Positions 21,926 through 33,440 of a stretch of DNA of 64,000 bases are shown piece after piece; positions within the stretch are counted from its first letter, which is position 1, and each line of letters opens with the position of its first letter. The DNA is from Chloranthus sessilifolius (taxonomy: Eukaryota > Streptophyta > Magnoliopsida > Chloranthales > Chloranthaceae). The DNA is taken from the NCBI GenBank assembly GCA_021018995.1, contig CM037593.1:3562088-3626087 (forward strand), read 5' to 3'. A program made the position numbers and the translations under genes. A model generated the notes under the pieces. That model was given only the letters and a program-made list of their open reading frames with translations, was not told the origin of the DNA and did not search any database.

Positions 21926-24900
21926 ACCAGCTAAACGAGGATGATGAGTACCTCGAACCACACCGTGAGCGTAATGGTCCACGTTTCGAACACAATGGTT
22001 ACCAACATGATCGGAACCGGAATCATAGGATGGATCATCGTGGAGATGACGACCCGGAAGGGAAACTCCTTAAAAACGTCCGAGTTAAGTTCACAACCTT
22101 CGATGGAAGCTTAGACCGTAAACTCTTCCTCGATTGGTTATCCGACATGGACCAGCACTTTGAGTGGTTTGGCATGAGCGATGAGCGATGTGTCAGGCTC
22201 GCCAAGATGAAACTCATTGGCCAAGCCCGACTCTTTTGGGTAAACATTGAACGCATCAGAATGAATGCGGATTGTGCTCCCATTACCTGTTGAGAGGACA
22301 TGAAGGAGCGACTTACAGAGAAGTACGTTCCTTCCTCATACTACCATCGTTTCCTCAATCAATGGCAAAATCTACGCCAAGGTAGTATGCCCGTAGAGGA
22401 TTACATTGGAAAATTTGAAGAATTCATGATGAGAGCCAAAGTATCTGAAGACCCTCAAGTCACTCTATCCAGATTTTGCACCGGATTGAGGTTTGACTTG
22501 CAACAAGAGTTGGTCTCTCACCCCGTTGAGACTCTTGCCGAATGTTACACCGTCGTTCAAGACCTTGAACAATATTTGAAAATGACGGTGGTGAGGCGAT
22601 CTGAGTCTCATATCAGTCAACCTCGTACTGGCGAGGTGAGGAGTAGTGCTGGAAACCCACTCACCAAACCCACACAATCCACATTCGATATGCAGTTTGA
22701 CAAAGGAAAGGGCGTGGTACGAGAATACTTGAAGGGCGGTTCTCACATCAAGTGTTACAACCGTCAAGGGTTGGGACACTATGCCGCCCAATGCCCTAAG
22801 AGAAACCCGCAAAGGACTCTCTTTGTTGAGGGAGAAGGCAACGAGGATGACAGAATTTTGAAAGAAGAAATCTTTGAGCTGGATGCCGCACCTAGTGATG
22901 CCAGTGGTCGAGCTCTTGTTGTGAGGTGTGCCCTTGCACAGCCACAACCGGGTAAAAAGGAGGATTGGCGTAGGGAGAATATCTTTCACACCTTCGCCAA
23001 ATGCAGAGAGAAGAGTTGTAAGATCATCGTGGACAACGGAAGTTGCACCAATGCAGTGTCAACACATACCATAACCCACTTAGGGCTTACACTCAAAGCC
23101 CACCCGAGATCATACAAAGTTGTGTGGGTTGACTCTTCCTCCATTCCTCTCAGAGGTGTCGCGTACCTATTCAGCTAGGTTCGTATTCGGACACCTTGTG
23201 GTGCGATGTGGTGCCAATGGATGTTGGTCACATCATCTTAGGGAGGCCAGGGCTTTATTACTTGAACGTGACTATTTTTGGTCGATCTAACATTTGCACG
23301 TTCATTCATAAAGGCAAGAAGATAACTATTAACTTTTAGCTCCCAAAGCACCGCCGACCAACAAAGTCGAAAAGGACATTCAGTCTAAGACCATTAACAT
23401 TGTGAGTCCTTCGGAGTTTGAAAAGGTGTCGTTAGACGAGAGTGTAGTGTACGTTGTCGTCACCATTGAGAGTACCACCGACTTCGTAAGGGAGTACCCC
23501 AAGGAGGTTGAGCCGATAATGAAAGAATTTGCAGATGTCTTCCCCGAAGACTTACCCAATGAGCTTCCTCCCATGCGTGACATTCAACACGCGATCAATT
23601 TGGTTCCCGGATCTACCCTACCAACCCTGCCACATTACAGGTTAAATCCGGTTGAGCACGTCGAATTGACTCGGCAAGTCAATGAACTCCTTCAGAAAGG
23701 GTTCATCCAAGAGAGTCTAAGCCTTTGTGTCGCACCCGCCCTACTCACTCCTAAGAAAGATAGTACATGGTGCATGTGTGTGGATAGTCGTGCAATCAAC
23801 AAGATTATGGTTAAATATCGATTTCCCATACCGAGGCTCGGCAATATGCCTGATATGATGGTTGGCGCCACTATCTTTTCCAAAATAGATCTTAAAAGTC
23901 GCTACCATCAAGTTCACATTCACCCTAGCGATGAGTGGAAAACCGCCTTCAAGACCAAAGATGCTCTTTATGAGTGAATGGTCATGCCTTTTGGGCTATC
24001 GAATGCCCCGAGCACATTCATGAGGCTCATGACCCAAGTGTTGAGGCCGTTTCTCGGCAAATTCCTTGTCGTATACTTTGGCAACATCTTGATTTACAGC
24101 CATGACAAAAAACAATACATTATCCACCTAAGGTTGGTTTGTGAAACCTTGAGGGGAGAAAGGTTATATGTGAATCTCAAGAAATGCACATTCATGCAAC
24201 AATCCGTTGTATTCTTCGGATTCATTGTCTCGACTGATGGGATGGTTGCAGACCCCGAGAAGGTTAAGGTCATTGTGGAGTGGTCTAAACCTAGGAATAT
24301 TTATAATGTCTGTAGCTTTCACGGATTGGCCACATTCTGTCGTCGTTTCATCCGAAACTTTAGCACCATTATAGCTCCTATTACCGATTGAAAAGGGAAG
24401 TTTCAATGGAGCAGAGCCGCGACGAAAGCCTTTGCCGAAATAAAGGATAAGATGTCTAGTGCACCCGTCATGCGCCCACCAGACTTTTCTAAAGTCTTTG
24501 AAATAGCCAGTGACGCGTCGGTTGTGGGAATAGGCGGAGTGCTTAGCCAAGAGGGCCACCCAGTGGCCTATTTTAGTGAGAAACTTAATGAAGTAAAGCA
24601 AAAATATTCCAACTATGACAAGGAGTTTTATGTGGTCGTCCAATCTATTTGATATTGGAAGCATTACCTTAGACCGCAGGAATTTGTGTTATTTTCTGAC
24701 CATGAAGCCTTACACTTCCTTGCTTTACAAAAAAAGTTGAACCCGAGGCACGCAAAGTGGGTTGAGTATCTTCAAGGGTTCACATTAGTGTTAAAGCATA
24801 AGGTGGGTGCCGATAACAAGGCAGCTGATGCACTTAGTCGTCGAGTGGCGACTTTACAATCTATGAGCACCGAGGTCATCGAATTTGAGTAGTTGAAATA

Positions 24901-26063
24901 AGATTATCCTAAGTGCCCATATTTCGGGGTGGAATACGTTGCTCTCTTGGAAAATCCAAGCTGTGTCAATTCCAATAATACCCTGCAAGATAGGTATTTG
25001 TTCGAAGGAAATCGCTTGTGCATCCCTCGCACCTCATTGCATGACTTTCTCATTTGGGAGTTACATATCTGAGGGATTGTCGAGCATTACAAGCGCAACA
25101 AGGCCATTTCGCTCGTGGAGGATTGGTTTTATTGGCGTAGCCTTATGAGAGATGTTTCACAGGTCATGAAACAATGTCGTACATGCCAAGTGGCCAAACA
25201 AGATAAACAAAATACTGGTTTGTACACCCCATTACCTGTGTCGCACACCCTGTGGCAAGACATCTCTATGGATTTCGTGCTCGGAGTTCCCAAAACTCAA
25301 CGGAAACACGATTCCATTTTTGTGGTGGTTGACTGCTCTCTAAGATGGCCCACTTCATACCCTGCTCCAAAACCTCCGATGCAGCTCACATAGCCAAATT
25401 ATTTTTCGGAGAGGTTGTGCGTCTCCATGGGTTACCCAAGACTATTGTGTCGGATCAGGACGTGAAGTTCACCAGTTACTTCTGAAAAATTTTATGGCAC
25501 ATGATGGGTACCATACTTCAGTTTTCTTCGGCCTATCATCCTCAAACCGATGGTCAAACGGAAGTCACCAATAGGAGCTTGGGAAATCTCCTTCGTTGTC
25601 TAATCGGTGATCATATTAGGAGCTGAGATTCTGCGTTACTAATAGCCGAGTTTGCATACAACAACTCTGTCAATAGGTTCCTAGGCATGAGTCCGTTTGA
25701 GGTCATACATGGGCATAGGTCAAGGACACCATTAGATTTAATCCCCATGTCTGCATCATATCGAGTGTCTGAGTCCGCGAACGCTTTTGCACAACACATT
25801 CATAGTTTGCACGTCGAAATTAGACAAAAGATTAATTCAAGCAATGAACATTACAAGATAACTGCGGATGCGCGTAGGCACTTCAAAGAATTCCAAGTCA
25901 GGGATCACGTGATGGTTCGGGTTAGGCCTGAACAATTCCCATCGGGAGTCGCAAAAAAGCTCCAAGCCCACAGAGCTGGGCCTTTTAGAATTATGGCAAG
26001 GAGCGGACCTAATGCATATGTTCTCGAACTTCCGCCGAATATTGGGGTCAGTTCTACTTTCAA

Positions 26064-26485
26064 TGTGGAGGACTTAGTCCCTTCTTTGAGCTCAACCCCA
26101 CCAACTCCTTCCAAGCAGCCCTGAGCCCAAATCCCAACCCTACCCTGCAACCTCTACCATTCCCTTCTCCACGCAGGCAGAGGAGAGATGAAATCGAAGG
26201 GATACTTGATGATTATGCGGTATCCACCCATGGTGGAGGATTTCAGAAATACTTGGTTAAGTGGATGGAAAAAATGTGGAGGACTTAGTCCCTTCTTTGG
26301 GCTCAACCCCACCAACTCCTTCCAAGCAGCCCCGAGCCCAAATCCCAACCCTACCCTGCAACCTCTACCATTCCCTTCTCCACGCAGGCAGAGGAGAGAT
26401 GAAATCGAAGGAATACTTGATGATTTTGCGATATCCACCCATGGTGGAGGATTTCAGAAATACTTGGTTAAGTGGATGGAAAAGA
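26064..26485 (+). repeat. 211-bp tandem repeat near the chromodomain
   Basis: The phrase tgtggaggacttagtccctt starts at 26,064 and again at 26,275, giving two adjacent, nearly identical 211-bp copies. They span the integrase tail and the beginning of the chromodomain of the fossil chromovirus. Confidence 0.85.
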
Positions 26486-26600
26486 CGAATTCCGAGAACA
26501 CATGGTTAACTGAAGACGAGGTGCGACGCCTACCCCGACATGCTCGATCGCTATCACCATGCCGCTTCATCGGTGAGAAGCATTTTCGGCCCGGGAGAAT

Positions 26601-27150
26601 TGACGGGGATGCTGACATTGTAGACATCAGATACGGAATGTTTTGCGTGTACCGGTGTCGGAAGAAGCGAAACGGAAACGGAAACCAGAACCAGACTTGA
26701 AGAATCAACGTGCTGGAGCAATGCACAGTCGATCGATCGACACCTGGAATCGATCGATCGACTGTGTCTAGTGACGGATTTCATTATAGTGACATATATG
26801 TATATATAAATCGATCGATCAAGTACCACTATCGATCGATTGAATTGTGACCAGAGATCATATAATTATATATATATATATATATAATCGATTTTTTGCG
26901 AAAATGAGTTCCGTCAGAATTTGAAGTTGAGTTTTAAGGGCAAACTTGTCTTTCTTTTTTGTTTATTTTTGTTTTAGGGTTTTATTTTAAGACCTCCTAT
27001 ATAAGGTCATTAAGAAAAACAATGTAATTAGTTTTTGATTAATGAAAAAGAGTTTTTGCTTGTGTACTTGAGATGAGCCTCCACGAAGAGTGATTCTTCG
27101 CTTCCCGAAAAGGGTTTGGTGTGAATCCAAGGGTGTGAAACTCAAAATCT
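26601..27150 (+). repeat. Second LTR of the chromovirus
   Basis: Starts at TGACGGGGATG and includes a TATA-like ctatataagg near 26,998-27,007 and a likely polyadenylation region (aatgtaatta, attaatgaaa) near 27,023-27,046. The 3' limit is uncertain because the first LTR lacks the corresponding part. Confidence 0.7.
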
Positions 27151-28583
27151 ATCTTCTATCTATCTCTTCATCTTTTATTTTCTTTCTCTGTTTGTTTTAA
27201 TCCCATAAACCTTAAATTCAGTCGTTACCTTTTCAAAATTTTCAAAATCAGAACCATTGATTCAAACCAACTCATAAATCCCTAATTTAGCCACCCAACC
27301 AGAAATACCCTCAAATTCATAAACCATAGATCTCATCATAACCATCGAATCGATCTGATTCGAACCCAAGATCTCATCTGAGTCGTTAAACCAACCCGAA
27401 TCAGAATCCTTAGAGGACACGTGATTCCATCATTAAACCCCAGGCAACGCTCTAATCTGGAAAAGCTAGAGTTCTACCTCTATGATCGATCTGCCCCGCA
27501 AGGCTAACGGATCTAGCGAACCCTACTCGAATCAAGCGCGATTCTCCAATGGAAAACTACGAAACCTTAAGGTATCCGCATTATTTTGATGTTTATTGTT
27601 TAATTAATCTGGTTTAATTTCGGCAAATCCTCACTTCATAAGCATTCACGTAGTATAGGGTCTTGTCCCGCATCATCATCCCTCCCATTTCAACGGACCG
27701 GTCGAGCAGAATCATAACTGCCATATTGGGTTCTATAGATACCAGCCTTCAGCTCCACAGCCATTGACATCGACGCCAGCAATAGTGATGCATGCTCTCG
27801 CTCAAGACCTCAAGTTCAATTTCTTCTCCAACCTCAAGCAAGAGATGCAGCGATATGCCATTGAAGCCTTTCTAGGAGTTTTCTTTACTTCTTCATATGA
27901 GATTGTAAGAATTAGAGGTAAGACTTCCAAATATTGGAATTGATGGAGATTGTCTACAAACATCAACAAACGGTGTGCCCCTTCAAAAAGTAAACGCCTG
28001 CTGAAGATGGGATTTTGTAGCAATTAATTCGCAACTCTATACTCAAATTTGTTAATCACAATGTCATATTCTATATTACAGAATAAAGAACATTTAGATG
28101 TAAATGAGTGAGAAGCCTTTTCTACATTTTAAGTATTAATAATTATAAATATAATAAGTTCTAATTGCTGTTGCCCTTTGTGTTACCCAGACAGTAAACT
28201 AATATTTGGCTAGTAAGAAATGAACTGTGTTAACTCATATATTGTGGGGCCTCCTTAGTCCTTAGGGAGGCCCATTCTCTTCTGCAGTTATTCATCATGT
28301 ACACTTGAGGACAAGGCTAAGAATAAAATCGTAACCGATAAAAATTGGTCAAACAAATAGATGACATTGTTCGCCTGATTGAAATACTGATAAACTTGCA
28401 GTATCAACAATATGAGTACATAAAAAGGTTGAACAAAAAAGGTGGAGTTCATAAACCTAAAAGAACAACATTCTGTCTCCACCTACCAAAGCAAGTGAAA
28501 TACTAGTGAACAATGAAGATCCCTCATGCTTAATGGCTCCATTTAAATACTAGCAAGTTTACATGCTCTGATCTTGCGAACAC

Positions 28584-28585
<2 letters not shown>
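27151..28585 (-). other. Intron of NOL10-like gene, unassigned stretch
   Basis: This follows the chromovirus. A segment at about 27,640-27,915 has a long open frame on the plus strand (including MHALAQDLKFNFFSNLKQEM) that I do not recognise; it may belong to another old element. The remainder is AT-rich without features. Confidence 0.4.

Positions 28586-28621
<36 letters not shown>
28586..28621. repeat. (TA)n microsatellite
   Basis: About 18 TA units directly at the left border of the foldback MITE, which probably inserted into TA-rich DNA. Confidence 0.95.
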
Positions 28622-28623
<2 letters not shown>

Positions 28624-28799
28624 AAAATGATCATATGACTCAAGTCATGAAATATACTTCCTTGACTCTAGCAACCATTGGCTGCATGTCAGTATGTCAC
28701 ATCAAGTGACTTAAAAATTCAACTTGATGTGACATGCAGCCAATGGTTGCTAGTGTCATGGAAGTATATTTCCTGACTTGAGTGAGAGGATCATTACTC
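28622..28799. mobile_element. Foldback MITE, about 178 bp
   Basis: Two inverted arms of about 80 bp surround a short loop. The left contains agcaaccattggctgcatgt; the right contains its reverse complement acatgcagccaatggttgct, and pairing extends through ctcaagtca and atatacttcc. A secondary inverted pair (gtcacatcaagt / acttgatgtgac) forms the loop region. The element sits between TA tracts, so a TA-target (Stowaway-like) origin is possible, but the duplication cannot be told from the microsatellite. Confidence 0.75.
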
Positions 28800-29131
28800 T
28801 ATATATATAATGGCCTCTAGCAACACCTTCAAAAATCAAAGGTCAATTAACATAAAAAAAGAAACGGAAGAAAATCATTTTTGTGAAAGATTTGTGTGCA
28901 TTTGCAATAATTCTAAAATATTGTTTTGGTCTGTACATGCAAATGTATGCCATGTGATAATAACAATGTAGATATGTATATTACCCAACATTAGAGCATT
29001 ATAATAGCTAACATGTAAGCCACTGGATTAAATAATTGATACCTATACCTGACTGGTGCAATATTTGACAAAATATCACCTAACTAGCTACAGAAAAAAT
29101 AATAATAATAATAAATAAAGGTTTGACATGC

Positions 29132-29230
29132 CTGACGCAATAACGAACTCCCCATCAGGAGTTGCCTTAACTTTCGTTGTTGCAGTCTCGAACCTCAAGT
29201 CCTGGATCAAATCCACCCTTTGCATGTAGT
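29132..29230 (-). CDS. NOL10: NOL10/Enp2-like nucleolar protein, exon (upstream of pair)
   Basis: The minus-strand exon starts after a TTTAG acceptor at 29,231 and reads YMQRVDLIQDLRFETATTK, then VKATPDGEFVIASG. This is the N-terminal part of NOL10/Enp2, where the phrase LIQDFEFP...IKVTPDGQ..ATG is conserved, just before the YPPQVKVYEL segment found in the exon at 19,368-19,459. The donor reads CAG|GCATGT, so the intron would be of the GC-AG class, a rare but known plant class. The reading phase across the junction is exact. The first exon, with the family's usual initiator region, was not found up to 64 kb; it may be outside or lost. There are no stops in the exon. Confidence 0.75.
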
Positions 29231-30059
29231 CTAAATATGAAGACATCAGCAAGCAAAGCCAAACAGTGCAAGTCATAATGAGATCCAATGCTACCATTGG
29301 GAAAAGTTCACACACCTATCATTTTTGTTTTAATGAAAGAAAACGAATAATTTATCATAATGTACACATTATTGCCAACTATCTGCCACATAAGAACAAG
29401 GAGTCGTCGTAGGTATCAGGTTATAACCAGCTAAGAGATAAGAAGAAAAACCGGATACATTGCACAAATTAGAGAATCTCGGCTTATGATGCTTCAAGAA
29501 ACAATTACAAAATAAAAAACCAGGCTTATTATGCTTCAAGAAACAATTAAAAAATAAAAAATCATAAAATTTTACTCTTCAAATTCAAGTCATCCCCATA
29601 ACATACCCTACATGAAGTAGAATCATTCTGTGGAGAGAAAAAGACTGAATTTGCATTCACAATCTTTTGTCATTTGTAAGGTATACATCGTTCCATCTCC
29701 AACCAAATCAAGGTAGACGTCTGCTTTGCAGTGGAGAGAACTAATACCAAATCATCATCTATGGATTTATATATATATACCAACATAATCCAATCCACCA
29801 AATGTCCTGAACTGGTGAAGCTAAAAATTCTTAAAACCAAGGTCCAATACACATGTTTGAAAGGCTATAAATAATTTAATTACATGAGGAAGTAGCAAAG
29901 TCCTTTACTACTAGCAAAGTCCTTTCTCGATTGGATGACAGAATCTGAACCCGTGACACTAATAATAGTGGAATCAAAGGTGCATAGTCTACCATTTTCT
30001 AAGAAACATTTTGGTGTTGATTCCATTAGTTTAATTCTTAATAATAATTGTTGAAAATT
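29231..30059. other. Upstream of NOL10-like exon, nothing recognised
   Basis: AT-rich sequence with a 33-bp repeated phrase near 29,484-29,560 (ttatgatgcttcaagaaaca, ttattatgcttcaagaaaca). No first exon of the NOL10-like gene was seen. Confidence 0.4.
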
Positions 30060-30214
30060 ATAAATAATAAAGATAGGACAGGGGTACTCTAGTGGAATCA
30101 AAGGTGCATAGTCTACCATTTTCTAAGAAACATTTCGGTTTTGATTCCATTAGTTTAATTCTTAATAATAATAGTTAAAAATTATAAATAATAAAGATAG
30201 GACAAGGGTACCCT
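29967..30214. repeat. 124-bp tandem duplication
   Basis: The segment beginning agtggaatcaaaggtgcata at 29,967 recurs at 30,091 with few changes. It includes the tail region of the neighbouring SINE candidate. Confidence 0.85.
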
Positions 30215-30330
30215 GGAGGCCTGGGCTCATGGACCAGCAAAGATGTCTGGTCAATTCTCATAGGGGTGTCGCATGAATGGGTGGGGACTTGAACAAAACC
30301 AATGGCAAAAGATAAACCTAAATAAAACCA
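30170..30330 (-). mobile_element. Candidate tRNA-derived SINE
   Basis: On the minus strand GTTCAAGTCCC (30,284-30,294) matches the RNA polymerase III B box (GGTTCRANNCC). It is followed by a GC-richer body and an AT-rich tail. No clear A box or target duplication was seen, so the call rests on the B box, body and tail. Confidence 0.3.
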
Positions 30331-30729
30331 TGCAATCAACTGTGCATAAATGGACGGTGAAACCTCATTCACCGTTCATTTGGCGTGTGGTTCAGCACAG
30401 TTTTTTAATATTTTACTTTTTCAATGATGACGATCATCAGGGCACTCATTCATGTACAACCTGATCACGTGATTAAGTGATCGGGTACATAGCAGCCAAA
30501 TGAGTGTGGCACCAGCCATCTTGGCTGGTTCATGGGTTTATTTTTATAAATAGTAATATTAAAATTTACAAATAAATAAAAAAACATAATTGAACTCAGA
30601 AATAAGGCCAACTTTCCAACATATGCAAGACAGATGTGATAAAACAAGACATTGCCCACAGAGATCATTCTATAAGCATAGCACAACTCAAGTCAAGCCC
30701 GCTTGGGAAGCATGACTGACAAGATTCTG

Positions 30730-30732
<3 letters not shown>

Positions 30733-30774
<42 letters not shown>
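30733..30774. repeat. (TA)n microsatellite
   Basis: About 20 uninterrupted TA units. Confidence 0.95.
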
Positions 30775-30775
<1 letters not shown>

Positions 30776-31087
30776 CCTATAAAAAGTCCATAACTAACGG
30801 ACAAATTATCCCTTTCGGTTTTTTGGTTCTATCAGTATAAGACAAAATGGGCAAAACACATACGGCAAAAGAGACCAGAAAACTAAGAGTCTTTTAATCC
30901 TCTCTCTTTAATACTAATAGAGAAAAACAAAACGCTAGAGAAAAACAAAACGCTAGAGAAAAACAAGACCCTTCGGTTCTATCTAATAAAACACAAGACC
31001 CCTCGGTTCTATCTCAAAGTTATCAAAGTCTCCATCTTTTAAGGCAAAAAAGTAGTCTTGGCTGCTTTAGTTTCTGCCGATTCTCAA

Positions 31088-31560
31088 ATTGAGTTCTCAA
31101 GAGTTCTTAGACTCAAAACCCTGCTGGTTTTTATCCACAGAGCTCAGGTTTATTTGGGTTTTTTTTTTTTAAATCCCTTATGTTTTTCACTTCTTTTTGT
31201 TTCCTTTTATCTTTTCTTTTGTAGAAATCAAGTAGATCCTGAAAGCCTGAAAAAGGATTGAGATATCAAGAGTTCTTAGAATCAAAACCTTGCTGGTTTT
31301 TATCCACAGAGCTCAGGTTTATTTGTGTTTTTTTTTTTAAATCCCTACTGTTTTTCTATCCACAGATCTCAGGTTTATTTGGGTTTTTTTTTTTTAAATC
31401 CCTTCTGTTTTTCTCTTCTTTTTGTTTCCTTTTATCTTAGGTTTATTTGGGGGTTTTTTTTTTAATCCCTACTGTTTTTCTCTTCTTTTTGTTTCCTTTT
31501 ATCTTTTTTTTTGCAGAAATCAAGTAGATCCTGAAAGCTTGATAACAGATTGAGTTCTAT
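31088..31560. repeat. T-rich imperfect tandem duplications
   Basis: The phrase ctggtttttatccacagagc followed by tcaggtttattt occurs at about 31,122 and 31,293, with shorter echoes near 31,360 and 31,440. Near 30,830 and 31,562, ctatcagtataagacaaaat and ctatcagtacaagataaaac repeat the same leader. The region is a stepwise duplicated leader/intron ahead of the AIL fragment. Confidence 0.75.
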
Positions 31561-31889
31561 CAGTACAAGATAAAACGAGCAAAACACATGAGAACCACCC
31601 AGAAGACCTTCCGGTTCAGTGTTTTTTTGGGTTCTTCTCTTCAAAGCGCAGGTATGTTCGTTTCTCAAATTTTCTCTTTGTTATTTTTTTTGGGTTTTTT
31701 TGCATCTGAATTTTTTTTTAATCTCCAATATTCATACCTGTTTTGTGTTTTTTGCATCTGAAATTTTGTCTTTATTTTTTTCTTAGGTTTTTTTCATCTA
31801 AAAATTTAATTGGTCTTTTGGGTTTTGGAGGTTGGGATTTTTTATTTTTTTTGTTTTTCTTATATATATTTATCTATAATCTCTCGATT

Positions 31890-32005
31890 TTCAAGGACAA
31901 AAGGAGGAAAGGAGAAAAGCCATCAAAAAACTCTATTGAAACAGTGCCTAGGAAGTCCATTGACACATTTGGGCAAAGAACTTTTATCTACCGTGGTGTA
32001 ACAAG
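31890..32005 (+). pseudogene. Captured AINTEGUMENTA-like (AP2) exon fragment
   Basis: The frame reads ETVPRKSIDTFGQRTFIYRG then VTR, ending at a donor AAG|GTTTAT. The phrase R/K-K-S-I-D-T-F-G-Q-R-T-S-I-Y-R-G-V-T-R is the hallmark start of the first AP2 DNA-binding repeat in the plant ANT/AIL/PLETHORA transcription factors, which act in meristem and organ growth. Here S is changed to F before IYRGVTR. The remaining AP2 repeat sequence (HRWTGRYEAHLWDN) is not found, so only the fragment up to the intron was kept. It lies in the putative Helitron on the same strand as the other captured pieces. A lone AP2 exon without its partner exons cannot encode a functional factor. Confidence 0.7.
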
Positions 32006-32491
32006 GTTTATTTAGAGGTAAACTCGTGAAAAAAAATCTAATTTATTTATATTTTCCTTTGTTGGGATTTAGATTCTGTTCATTATTGAGTAAACGGAAA
32101 AAAAAATCGTATTCTTTTTTCTCTTATTATTTTTTTTTCTTCTTATTTGATTTTATTTTTAATAGACACCCTTATGATCCTAATGGTTTTTAGAGCATTG
32201 AGACATTTTGGATTTTGGATTTTATTTTTCAAATGATTCTTTGGGATGACCTTCCATCATCCAGATTCACGTTTTTTAAAATCATTGTTGATGGATTTTT
32301 CTGAATTTTTTGGGTTTTTTTTTTTGGAGATTTTGTCATTTTTTTTTTATAAATTTTGATGGGCTTTGTGTTCTGTTTTTTGGTTGGGTTTTTTTCTCTC
32401 GATTTTGATGGGTTTTCTTGGTTTTTTTTTAATCATTTTTTATGGGTTTTCTCCTGAATTTTTTAGGATTTTTTTTTGGGAGATTTTCTCT

Positions 32492-32645
32492 CTTTTTTTT
32501 ATATGTCCATCGGTGTTCGGGCCAGCTTGCGCGCACCTCGACTAATCCCATGGGGCCCTGGAGCTAACGACCGGGTAATACTCCAGTGGCCCTGAGGGGA
32601 CTCGAACTGGTGACCATTGGGGAGTAAAACCCAAGGCCTGGGCTT
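32492..32645 (-). mobile_element. tRNA-derived SINE of the angiosperm type
   Basis: On the minus strand AGTTCGAGTCC (32,598-32,608) is a B box. The 3' half contains GATTAGTCGAGGTGCGCGCA then AGCTGGCCCGAACACC, a 3' module that I recall as widely shared among angiosperm SINEs, followed by GATGGACATAT and an A-run. The 5' part with the A box is missing or eroded (5' truncation). It sits in T-rich intron-like sequence inside the putative Helitron, so it arrived with the captured DNA or after it. Confidence 0.75.
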
Positions 32646-32910
32646 TTTTTGGATTTGGATGGGTTTTTGTTTTTGGTTGATTTTGTTGAGTTCTTTTAAA
32701 GGGTTTGATGGGTTTTTTTTAATCAATTTTAATGTATTTTTCAAAGAGTTTTCATAGGTTATTTTTTTCGATTTTTATGGGTTTTTTTTTTTTTATTTTG
32801 ATTTTGTTAGGATTTTTTATTCATATATTTGGATTTTTTAATGATTTTTTTTTTATATATTAATTTTGAGGTTATTGAACATGATTTTTTATTGTTCTCT
32901 TTCCATGTAG

Positions 32911-33005
32911 GATACTTCTCAGAGACAATTATGAATCAGGGTTCAGGGTTCATGTTTATACTATGATCGTTGATTTCGATCATCATCTTGTCGATCAACC
33001 GCAAG
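32911..33005 (+). pseudogene. Unidentified exon-like stretch in the Helitron
   Basis: After an acceptor (catgtag) an open 95-bp stretch reads LLRDNYESGFRVHVYTMIVD then FDHHLVDQPQ and ends at a donor CAAG|GTAATT. The splice sites and coding-like composition make it a likely captured exon. I do not recognise the protein. Confidence 0.4.
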
Positions 33006-33252
33006 GTAATTTTAAGATTTGTATTATTCTAATTTTTTTCTTTTAGTTTTATGATGGAATTTGGGTTTTATTGCTAGGCTTTTTTGTGATCAGAGACGAG
33101 GTTGAGAGGTCTCAACGACTCACCAGACTCGAGGGAAATTTTCTTTCTTTCTTTTTTTTCTTTTCGACTTTTTTCATCTGGGTGGGTTTTTTTTTCAAGT
33201 TTGATTAGTTTTTATAATGTTTTGGTCTAAAATTGAATTGGGTTTCTGTATA

Positions 33253-33440
33253 GAAAGCTTAATAACAGGCTTGCTAATTAGAGTTGTTTCGTGATATTTC
33301 GACTGAGAGCTTTTTATCAGGGAAAAATGGAAGAGACGATTCTGATTTATGACTATCTCCCTAACAGGACACTGTATGATCTTCTGCATGGGAAGTGCAC
33401 TTGACCAATTTACAACTGGTGCATAGCATTGACTAACTAA
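33253..33440 (+). pseudogene. Receptor-like kinase fragment
   Basis: Following an acceptor-like ctgtatag, the frame contains KMEETILIYDYLPNRTLYDL then LHGKCT. This matches the kinase-hinge segment of plant receptor-like kinases, usually E..LIYEYMPN.SL...L. After a stop the reading resumes in the same neighbourhood with NWCIAL, recalling the WxxRLxIA motif. The piece is a small part of subdomains V-VI only, with stops, and cannot be functional. It lies between the unidentified exon and the NUDT9 exons in the putative Helitron. Confidence 0.5.

Larger units (their letters stand above)
21555..27150 (+). mobile_element. Ty3/gypsy chromovirus, broken
   Basis: Parts appear in the usual chromovirus order. 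A first LTR portion is at about 21,555-21,925. The gag region runs from about 22,030 with a CCHC-like knuckle near 22,750-22,795. A protease-like region (DNGSCTNAVS) is near 23,025-23,055. Reverse transcriptase is at about 23,560-24,390, RNase H at about 24,480-24,880, and integrase at about 25,000-26,000. A chromodomain (GGGFQKYLVKWMEK) is near 26,410-26,520. The second LTR runs from 26,601 to roughly 27,150, after a purine-rich stretch. The two LTR portions differ at roughly a tenth of sites by eye, so the copy is old rather than recent. It is broken in at least half a dozen places and cannot be active. It lies in the NOL10-like intron, opposite in strand to the gene. Confidence 0.88.

Noticed and set aside
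22465-22989. 174-codon minus-strand frame in the chromovirus
   Set aside because: It is the shadow of the gag region on the opposite strand.
32499-32744. Minus-strand 81-codon frame
   Set aside because: It is a read-through of the SINE and flanking T-rich DNA.
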